Assembly (NCBI GenBank): GCA_025464735.1
Contig: JAODMX010000154.1
Location: forward strand, 1-6,849
DNA: 6,849 nucleotides
From: Frondihabitans sp.
GTDB lineage: Bacteria > Actinomycetota > Actinomycetes > Actinomycetales > Microbacteriaceae
Direction: 5' to 3'
The position numbers and the translations under genes are program-made. The notes under the pieces were generated by a model that saw nothing but the letters and a program-made list of their open reading frames with translations, did no database searches and was not told where the DNA came from. This document shows, one piece after another, positions 1 through 5,873 of this stretch (its first letter is position 1; each line of letters begins with the position of its first letter).

Positions 1-1424
1 CCACGGCCATATTTGCTGTAGACCCATTGGATGATCTCTTCGCGCCGGTCGGAGTCGAAGTCCACGTCGATGTCCGGCTCCTCCTCTCTAAGGGAGGAGA
101 GGAACCGTTCGAAGGGGAGTTGGTAGAAGATCGAGTCGACAGCGGTGATGTTCAGCAGGTAGCAGACCGCGCTGTTCGCGGCCGATCCGCGACCTTGGCA
201 GAGGATGCCGCGGCGGCGGGCTTCGGCGACGATGTCGTGGACGATGAGGAAGTAGCCGGGGAAGTCCTTAGTCTCGATCACGGCCAGTTCGTTCTCGATC
301 CGCTTCCGATCCGGATCCGACAGGTTCGGATATCGCACCGGCACGGCGTCCCACACCAGCTTGCGGAGGTACGACATCGGTGTGTGCCCGTCTGGGACAT
401 GCTGCTTTGGCAGGGCCGGTTTGGCGCGACGGAGAGAGAAGGCGAGCTCGTCGGCCAGCTCCACGGTTCGCTCGATCGCACCGGGGTAGCGGGCGAACCG
501 CTCGCGCATCTCTTCTCCGGACCGCAGATGCGCGGCACAGGAAGCGGGTAACCAGCCGTCCAGTTCGTCGAGGCTCCGATTGGCCCGCACCGCCGACACC
601 GCTGCGGCGAGGTGGTGTTGCGCCGGGGATGCGAAGTGGACGTTGTTGGTTGCGACCACCGGGAGCCCGCGTGCGTGCGCCAACTCGGCGAGGGCGTCGT
701 TATGGGTGGTGTCGAGTGGGCTGAGGTGGTCGATCAGCTCGACGTTCACATTTTCTGAGCCGAAGAGAGCGACCAGTCGGTCGAGTTCGCGCCCTGCGGC
801 ATCCGCCCCCTCTCGGAGCAGCGCCTGGCGGACGGCACCCTTGCGGCAGCCGGTCAGGATGACCCAGTGTCCGGCGGCGCGAGCGGCGAGATCGTCCAAC
901 TCGTAGACCGGGCGGCCCTTCTCCCCACCCGTTAGCTGGGCGTGGGTGAGCGCCGATGCCAGCCGGTGATATCCCTCCTCACCTCGGGCCAGCACGAGCA
1001 GGTGGGTTCCTTCGGGGTCGGCCTCGCCGTTTTGTGGACTGGACAGACTGAGCGAGAGTTCTGCGCCGAAGATGGTTTTGACCGAGGTGCTCTCGGCGGC
1101 TTCGGCGAAGCGGACGATGCCGTAGAAGCCGTCATGGTCGGTGATCGCCAGGGCGTGCAGACCGAGCCGCTCGGCCTCCTCGACCAACTCCTCCGACGAG
1201 GAAGCCCCATCGAGGAAGCTGAAGCTGGAGTGGGCATGCAACTCGGCGTAGGGGACGGGGTTGACGGGGCGTTCGATTTTCGGCGCGACGTAAGGGCCGC
1301 GCTTCAACGACCAAGCCGGGCTGTCGCCGCCGTCCACCCCGACAGGCATCTGCCGGGGTCGGCGCACGTCGCTGAGGGTCCGTTCGAGTTCGGACCACTT
1401 GATCGGCGGGTTGTTGAAACCCAT
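1..1424 (-). CDS. dnaE2: Error-prone DNA polymerase III alpha subunit DnaE2 (ImuC), N-terminal part, cut by window edge
   Basis: This is the translesion C-family DNA polymerase of the SOS mutasome. The frame is open for 474 codons from ATG at 1424 to the window edge, roughly the first 40% of a typical DnaE2 of about 1,050-1,100 aa. Seen in the translation: a PHP domain from about residue 58 (LHAHSSFSFLDGAS at 62-75, ITDHDG at 94-99, TGC at 191-193, TNNVHF at 259-264), then the start of the polymerase core with GRGSAANS at 411-418. PDIDVDF at 450-456 supplies the paired catalytic aspartates D451 and D453 (codons at 72-74 and 66-68). The polymerase site visible here therefore looks active. The ATG overlaps the imuB stop in TGATG, with AAGGG about 11 nt upstream, so translation is probably coupled to imuB. 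PHP ligand position N261 is Asn where Asp is expected. Replicative DnaE1 is less likely because of the SOS operon context and the DnaE2-like N-terminal extension before the PHP domain. Confidence 0.95.
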   Translation of the reverse strand, partial: MGFNNPPIKWSELERTLSDVRRPRQMPVGVDGGDSPAWSLKRGPYVAPKIERPVNPVPYAELHAHSSFSFLDGASSSEELVEEAERLGLHALAITDHDGFYGIVRFAEAAESTSVKTIFGAELSLSLSSPQNGEADPEGTHLLVLARGEEGYHRLASALTHAQLTGGEKGRPVYELDDLAARAAGHWVILTGCRKGAVRQALLREGADAAGRELDRLVALFGSENVNVELIDHLSPLDTTHNDALAELAHARGLPVVATNNVHFASPAQHHLAAAVSAVRANRSLDELDGWLPASCAAHLRSGEEMRERFARYPGAIERTVELADELAFSLRRAKPALPKQHVPDGHTPMSYLRKLVWDAVPVRYPNLSDPDRKRIENELAVIETKDFPGYFLIVHDIVAEARRRGILCQGRGSAANSAVCYLLNITAVDSIFYQLPFERFLSSLREEEPDIDVDFDSDRREEIIQWVYSKYGR

Positions 1425-3001
1425 CAGTCATACCGCCCTTCGGCCCACCAGCCGTCGCCGTCGAGGACGAGCAGCCACGCCTCGCCGGAAGCGTCGACGA
1501 CTTGAAACCGGTGGATATCGAGGGCTGCTGCGGTGTCCCACCACCGTTGCTCAACCGACCATGGCCCCGCCCAGGTGCTGAGGACACGGCGGGCTCCGGC
1601 CTGCGACACCATGACCGCAGGGGAACCGCTCAGCTTGCCGCGCTTGTCTATTGTCACGGCTCGCCCGTCGGCGTCTTCGACCTGCAACGGACGCGGCGGC
1701 TCATAAACGGTCGCCGGCGCAGGGGACGGTAGCGCTCCCGGCCAGGGCTGCCGGGGTTCGCGTTCGGCGATCGGGCGGTCGCCCCACGGAACGAGCGTCT
1801 GTCGCTCCCGAGAGGTCCGGCCACCGGCAAGCTTTGCCGTCAGTACCCCTTCGTGGCCGAGTAGCCCCTGCACCCGAGAGAACCCGGAATGCACGAGCTC
1901 ATCTGCACCTGCGCCCCACAGCCCGTGTTCGTGCGCGCCGACCGGATCGACCGCATCCGGGCTCAGCCGCACTCGAGCGACCGCGGAGGTCAACTCGCTC
2001 TGCGTCGTGGTGGATCGAGTTGCGCGTTGCAGCTGCCAGCGCGCCCGGTCAACCACTTCGGACGCAGTGAACGAGCGCGGATGCAGCCAGACACGCTCGC
2101 TCACCTCGCCCTCCTCGCCGACGAGCTCTACCCGCAGCGCGGTGCAGACGAGTCTGGCATCGAGAAGCGCCGCGACGAACTGTTCAGAAGCGGCCCGGAT
2201 CCCAAATGCGACCTGGTCGGCCCCCTCCAGCGGCGGCTCGAACTCAATGACCACGTCCTGGTCGCGAGGTGGGATGCGCGGCGTTGCCGAGCGCGGATCT
2301 TTGCCCCCGGCCAGAGCGTGCAGTCGGACGCCGCCCGGCCCGAAGCGGGCAGCGACATCCTCGGCCCCGAGAGCAGCGAACTGCCCCAGAGTTCGAATGC
2401 CGAGTCGGGGGAGCAGTGCGGCCAGCTCCGGCTGCTCCAGGAGCGCTATCGGCAGCGGCGCGAGGAAGGCCGCCGCCGTGTCGGGCGGCACGATTGTGAT
2501 CGGATCAGCCGTGCCGGCCGGAGCCCACCGGGCCGCCCGTTCTGCCGCGAACAGGCCGTCCGCGATGCCGACTCGGGCGCTCGGAACGCCGCACTCGGTG
2601 ACTTTGCTGAGCATCACGAGGGCTGCCTCGCGCTCGCCGCCGTAATAGCGGGCCGGACCGCGCGCCCGCACCGCTAAGGATCCTGGTCGGATCGGATGTA
2701 GTCCGGGCAGCAATTCTTCGAGCGCCGCCAACACCGGTTCGAAGGCCCGAGTGTCCAGTGCCGCGTCGTAGTCGAGCATCTGCAACTCAGGACAACGAGC
2801 CTGGGCCTCACGATGCCGCAGACCTCGCTTGACACCGTCCGCACGCGCGGCGGCATTGCAAGCGAACACCGCCCCCTTCTCGAGCAGAGCGATCGGGGCA
2901 TCCAGGGGTAGATGTTCGGCGTTGGCATGCGTGAAGACCGGCCAGTCCGGGCACCACAGCACCACAAAACGTGTCGCTGCTCCGGCGTCTGCGGTCGTCA
3001 T
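1424..3001 (-). CDS. imuB: ImuB, non-catalytic Y-family DNA polymerase homologue, mutasome clamp adaptor
   Basis: A 525-aa protein of normal ImuB length. In mycobacteria ImuB binds the beta clamp, ImuA' and DnaE2 and acts as the hub of translesion synthesis; that role is inferred here by family. Seen: N-terminal FVVLWCPDWPV (residues 12-22), the ImuB signature ARADGVKRGLRHREAQARCP (52-71), a helix-hairpin-helix region around 196-233 (LLPRLGIRTLGQFAALG...), a little-finger-like region at about 245-350, and a C-terminal extension rich in Trp and Pro. The acidic catalytic motifs of active Y-family enzymes are missing: the place of SxDE reads PGSLAVRARG (106-115). The protein should therefore be a pseudo-polymerase. 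Clamp-motif position 357-363 reads HEHGLWG instead of a canonical QLxLW/F. The ATG at 3001 is preferred over the longer open frame up to 3115 because it forms an ATGA overlap with the imuA' stop, has GGTGGG just upstream, and places the conserved N-terminus correctly. Confidence 0.94.
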   Translation of the reverse strand: MTTADAGAATRFVVLWCPDWPVFTHANAEHLPLDAPIALLEKGAVFACNAAARADGVKRGLRHREAQARCPELQMLDYDAALDTRAFEPVLAALEELLPGLHPIRPGSLAVRARGPARYYGGEREAALVMLSKVTECGVPSARVGIADGLFAAERAARWAPAGTADPITIVPPDTAAAFLAPLPIALLEQPELAALLPRLGIRTLGQFAALGAEDVAARFGPGGVRLHALAGGKDPRSATPRIPPRDQDVVIEFEPPLEGADQVAFGIRAASEQFVAALLDARLVCTALRVELVGEEGEVSERVWLHPRSFTASEVVDRARWQLQRATRSTTTQSELTSAVARVRLSPDAVDPVGAHEHGLWGAGADELVHSGFSRVQGLLGHEGVLTAKLAGGRTSRERQTLVPWGDRPIAEREPRQPWPGALPSPAPATVYEPPRPLQVEDADGRAVTIDKRGKLSGSPAVMVSQAGARRVLSTWAGPWSVEQRWWDTAAALDIHRFQVVDASGEAWLLVLDGDGWWAEGRYD

Positions 3002-3693
3002 GATGCCCACCGAAGTCGCCGTGACTTCGCCTGCCCCGCCCACGACCTCGACTCCGATGCGACGGTGATGCTGCGTTCGGTGAGATAGCCGTGGCCCGCG
3101 CCGACACCATTCCAACTGCTGCCGGTGACCGAGAGCCGCACGTCATTTCCCGGCCAGCCGCCCACGCTTACCAGCACCGCCTCGCGCTGTCGCAGCCGGG
3201 CGGCCAGTCGGCTCGCAACGGCGTCGCTGACTCGCTGCTGGCCAGGATGAACAAGGACGACCGTCACCACATCGATCAGCGCCGAGATGACCGACACCCA
3301 TTGCCCGCCTGGGCGGGGCACCAGTACCAGCCGATCCAGATCGATCCCCAGCCCTGCCGCCGCCTCGATGCCGAGATCGGGCAGCCCGACGACCGCGCAC
3401 CAGGCGCCCGCCGCGCTGGGACCCTGCAGCAGACTCAACGCGAGTGTCGTCGACCCCTCCACCGCGTAGGCGCTGCCCGCCGAGAGCGACCCACCGGGAA
3501 GCAACTCAGCGATGCCCGGACTCGTTGGCAGCGATCGGCTGTCGAGCCGGATCCGCTGCATCCCGCGAACCCGCTCCTGCAACTCGCGAACCAGGTCGCC
3601 CCGGGTGCTCGTGGCTTCGGCCCCATCGACGGCTGCGAGCGGCTCGTCAAGGTCAAGGGTCACGGCGGGGGAGAAGGCCGCATTGACAGACAT
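2998..3693 (-). CDS. imuA': ImuA', RecA-fold accessory protein of the SOS mutasome
   Basis: A 231-aa protein that opens the mutasome operon. Seen: a charged N-terminal helix (RGDLVRELQERVRGMQR, about 31-47), ELLPGGSLSAGSAYAVEG (63-80), and a hydrophobic beta/alpha core resembling a RecA fold (AWCAVVGLPDLGIEAAAGLGIDLDRL, about 97-122, and VTVVLVHP). The place of the Walker A loop reads VEGSTTLALSLL (78-89) with no lysine, so ATP hydrolysis is unlikely. In mycobacteria ImuA' binds the ImuB C-terminus; here partnership is inferred from gene order. Start choice: ATG 3693 has GGAGGT (3698-3703) four bases upstream. The longer frame from 3738 would start inside the LexA box, and ATG 3705 lies in the Shine-Dalgarno itself. 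The stop overlaps the imuB start by four bases (ATGA). SulA-like cell-division inhibitors share the fold, but the operon makes ImuA' the better call. Confidence 0.88.
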   Translation of the reverse strand: MSVNAAFSPAVTLDLDEPLAAVDGAEATSTRGDLVRELQERVRGMQRIRLDSRSLPTSPGIAELLPGGSLSAGSAYAVEGSTTLALSLLQGPSAAGAWCAVVGLPDLGIEAAAGLGIDLDRLVLVPRPGGQWVSVISALIDVVTVVLVHPGQQRVSDAVASRLAARLRQREAVLVSVGGWPGNDVRLSVTGSSWNGVGAGHGYLTERSITVASESRSWAGQAKSRRLRWAS

Positions 3694-3697
3694 TGGC

Positions 3698-3703
3698 ACC
3701 TCC
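3698..3703 (-). promoter_or_regulatory. Ribosome binding site deciding the imuA' start
   Basis: GGAGGT on the minus strand is a full Shine-Dalgarno match four bases before ATG 3693. It selects this start over the in-frame ATGs at 3705 and 3738. Confidence 0.75.
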
Positions 3704-3726
3704 ATCCGCACTCTGGTCAGATACGG

Positions 3727-3755
3727 ATCTTCGAACATATGTTCGAATAAGTCAA
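3727..3755 (-). promoter_or_regulatory. Predicted SOS-controlled promoter of the imuA'-imuB-dnaE2 operon
   Basis: On the minus strand TTGACT (3750-3755) matches a -35 element in five of six positions. A 17-nt spacer holds most of the LexA box, and GAAGAT (3727-3732) sits at the -10 position with only three of six consensus matches. The -35 and spacing are convincing and the -10 is weak, so the transcription start is uncertain. A start near 3718-3722 would give a short leader of about 25-30 nt before ATG 3693. Confidence 0.55.
3731..3746. promoter_or_regulatory. LexA-binding SOS box
   Basis: TCGAACATATGTTCGA is a perfect 16-bp palindrome that matches the actinobacterial SOS box TCGAAC-N4-GTTCGA in all twelve fixed positions. 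It lies 37 bp upstream of the imuA' start and overlaps the spacer of the predicted promoter, so bound LexA would block RNA polymerase. It is the only full match seen in the window, which implies DNA-damage control of all three mutasome genes from one operator. Confidence 0.95.
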
Positions 3756-3973
3756 GCGGCGTGAGCCTCTCGACCGGAGGTCAGGGGGAGCGTCACGGTA
3801 GGAGACTCGGGCAACGCACATCAGATGGAGCAGGCATCACTTCACCACTGATCTTGGCGAGGAGAAATCGATGGCGGGCGACTCATTCGCCGACGTTCAC
3901 TGAGATCGGAAACTTGCATTCGGGTATCGCGCTGACGCAGCAGGTGATCCTGGTGGAGGCAATATGACGCCTG
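3756..3973. other. Intergenic region between the exporter operon and the SOS promoter
   Basis: About 218 bp separate the stop of the ABC transporter gene from the imu promoter. Neither strand shows a reading frame with a ribosome site and recognisable product; short frames here (for example a 34-codon minus-strand frame running into the LexA box) lack support. Two weak hairpins are present (3763-3782 and 3877-3891), neither followed by a U-tract on the minus strand. Termination of the upstream operon is therefore unexplained from sequence. Confidence 0.6.
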
Positions 3974-5872
3974 TCATTGTCGCAACGCTTCGTTGGGCTG
4001 AATCCGCGATGCTCGGGCAGAGGCGACGGCGCCCCCCAGAGCGCCGACGAGGATACCGCCGAGAATCGCCGTTGGAGCCAGGCGCAGGTCGAAAACCGGA
4101 CTCCAGTGCCGAAGGACAGTGATCGCGAGGATCCCTGCGAGTCCGAACGCGAGGCCCACCACGCCTCCGATAGCTCCGACGATTGTCGACTCGGTGAGGA
4201 CGAGCGACACGAGGTGCACGGGTCGAGCTCCTACAGCGCGGCGCAGGCCGAATTCTTGCTTGCGCTCCAGCACCGACAAGATCATCGCGTTGGCGAGGCC
4301 CGCAATCGAAGCCAACAGGGCCACGCCTGTCAGCGCGAGCAAAGTCGACTGCACATCTGCTTCGACTTGAGCTCGCACACTCGTGGGATCCACCGGCCGG
4401 TCAACCGACACATTGCGAGGTTGATAAGCGTCGACAACGAGCGGCGATTCTTTTGCCACTTCTTGAGCCGCACCGGGCGTGGTCAATAGGAGTATCTGCT
4501 GCTGATCGCCGGAACCCAACAGAGCCTTGTCAGTCATGGGGGCCAGGACACTACCGGTGAAGTCGGGGATTCGAGGTGATGACGCTATGAGTCCGACCAC
4601 CGTGACGTCTCGACCGTCCAGCGAGACGACCGGTTCGGCATCTAGTGGTCCTAAGGCCATTTGCTTGGCAAGGCTTGAACCCAAGAGAACCTCGTCTTGA
4701 CCCAGATGGTGCGAGTGCCCGGCGCTCCAGTGAACGCTCGAGCGTGAGGCGTATGCGATATCCGGTGTGACCCCATAGGTCGTGACTTGGAAGGTGGGGC
4801 GTGCAGGGTCTCCTTGGACTCCATGGTCACCGAAGTTGCTCACCTGAGCCGAAGCGGTGACACCGTTGAGCTTGTCTAACCGCGACAGCATCGTTGCTTG
4901 CTCGCTTTTCGGAACGCCGGCTAGTCCGTCGGGATTCCAACTGAGGGTGACATCGCGGTTGGTATGTGCATTGAAGGTACTCGACACTTGCGCCGACGCT
5001 GATTCGGAGATTCCAAGGGTTGCAACTGCCAATGCCACGCCGACGCCGACTGCCGCAATAAGACCTGTGGTTCGCCCCAGTCTCGAGCTGATTGATGACG
5101 CGGCGTCGCGCAGGATGTCGATTGGGCGGACGCGGGACGGCGAGCCCGGGGCCTTCGGAATCGGGTCACTTGGAACAGACAAAGGTTGAAAGTCGCGAGG
5201 GGTGGAATCTTCATGGAGCTGCCCGTCTTGGATTTTCAATCTCCGTCGGGCGGAATCGGCCACCGATGGTGAGTGTGTGACCAGAACGATCGTAGATCCG
5301 GCGCGGTTGAGATGTTGAAGGCTCTCGACGATGGCATCGCTTGTGTGCGAGTCGAGGTTTCCGGTTGGCTCATCAGCGACGATAACCGGTGCACCCGCCG
5401 CAAGAGCCCGCGCGATGGCAACTCGTTGTTGCTGGCCTCCGGACAGCTTGCTCGCTCGCTGCCAGGCGAACTGGGCTAGCCCGACGTCTGCGAGTGCGCG
5501 CGCGGCGCGGAGGCGACGTTCCCGTTGTGGGACTCCGCGATAGAGCAGTCCCATTTCGACGCTGTCTATGACGGGGCGGCGAGACAGAAGATGGAAGCTC
5601 TGAAATATAAAAGCGAACTGGTCGGAGCGAAGTTCCGCGATGCTGCGCTGAGACGCCGCCCCAACGTTTGTCGCGCCCACGCGGTAGTTGCCGACCGTAG
5701 GCACGTCGAGGAGTCCGATGATGTTGAGAAGAGTCGACTTACCGCCGCCCGAAGGTCCCTCAATGGCGACGAAGTCACCTTGTTCAATGGTGAGGTCAAT
5801 CCCGCGGAGTGCCTCGACGGGGGCTGCGCCGCGATAAAGGCGGCCGACCCCTCGAAGCTGTAGCTCAGGCAC
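3974..5872 (-). CDS. MacB-like ABC transporter: fused ATPase and FtsX-type permease
   Basis: A 632-aa exporter half-transporter expected to dimerise in the cytoplasmic membrane and work with the adaptor encoded just upstream. The N-terminal ATPase has every key motif: Walker [10 protein letters not shown] (39-47), Q-loop FQSFHLL (90-96, Q91), signature LSGGQQ (143-148), Walker B VIVADE (163-168), D-loop NLDS and H-loop H200. A linker (about 215-260) leads to TM1 (about 269-288), an extracytoplasmic MacB-type periplasmic-core-like domain (about 290-505), then three C-terminal membrane segments (about 510-535, 557-587, 599-619). The FtsX hallmark [15 protein letters not shown] lies between TM2 and TM3. 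The start is GTG at 5872, one base after the adaptor stop, with GAAGG nine bases upstream, so expression is likely coupled. MacB-type pumps handle peptides, lipoproteins or antibiotics rather than serving as simple channels; the substrate here cannot be read from sequence. Base composition is less GC-rich than the imu genes. Confidence 0.92.
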   Translation of the reverse strand: MPELQLRGVGRLYRGAAPVEALRGIDLTIEQGDFVAIEGPSGGGKSTLLNIIGLLDVPTVGNYRVGATNVGAASQRSIAELRSDQFAFIFQSFHLLSRRPVIDSVEMGLLYRGVPQRERRLRAARALADVGLAQFAWQRASKLSGGQQQRVAIARALAAGAPVIVADEPTGNLDSHTSDAIVESLQHLNRAGSTIVLVTHSPSVADSARRRLKIQDGQLHEDSTPRDFQPLSVPSDPIPKAPGSPSRVRPIDILRDAASSISSRLGRTTGLIAAVGVGVALAVATLGISESASAQVSSTFNAHTNRDVTLSWNPDGLAGVPKSEQATMLSRLDKLNGVTASAQVSNFGDHGVQGDPARPTFQVTTYGVTPDIAYASRSSVHWSAGHSHHLGQDEVLLGSSLAKQMALGPLDAEPVVSLDGRDVTVVGLIASSPRIPDFTGSVLAPMTDKALLGSGDQQQILLLTTPGAAQEVAKESPLVVDAYQPRNVSVDRPVDPTSVRAQVEADVQSTLLALTGVALLASIAGLANAMILSVLERKQEFGLRRAVGARPVHLVSLVLTESTIVGAIGGVVGLAFGLAGILAITVLRHWSPVFDLRLAPTAILGGILVGALGGAVASARASRIQPNEALRQ

Positions 5873-5873
5873 G

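Noticed and set aside
27..551. Plus-strand 174-codon frame
   Set aside because: Antisense to dnaE2, whose minus-strand frame has clear PHP and polymerase motifs.
1781..1801. QTLVPWG (ImuB residues 401-407) as a replacement clamp-binding motif
   Set aside because: It contains a Gln but lies in a block (LVPWGD) that appears to be generally conserved in actinobacterial ImuB, and the spacing does not fit QxxLF/W well.
1424..3115. Longer imuB starting at 3115
   Set aside because: It would overlap imuA' by over 100 bp with a low-complexity, unconserved leader; ATG 3001 gives the conserved N-terminus and the ATGA overlap.
2998..3738. Longer imuA' starting at ATG 3738
   Set aside because: That ATG is the centre of the LexA palindrome and has no ribosome site; ATG 3693 has GGAGGT four bases upstream.
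3763..3782. Hairpin as terminator of the exporter operon
   Set aside because: It has only a four-base CCTC/GAGG core extended by two pairs across a bulge, and no U-tract follows on the minus strand.
3877..3891. GGCGA/TCGCC hairpin as terminator
   Set aside because: The stem is five base pairs with a five-base loop and no U-tract; likely chance in GC-rich DNA.
3512..3967. Plus-strand reading frame of 151 codons covering the imuA' start and the intergenic region
   Set aside because: It runs antisense through imuA' and the SOS box, has no recognisable domain, and its composition looks like a high-GC antisense shadow.
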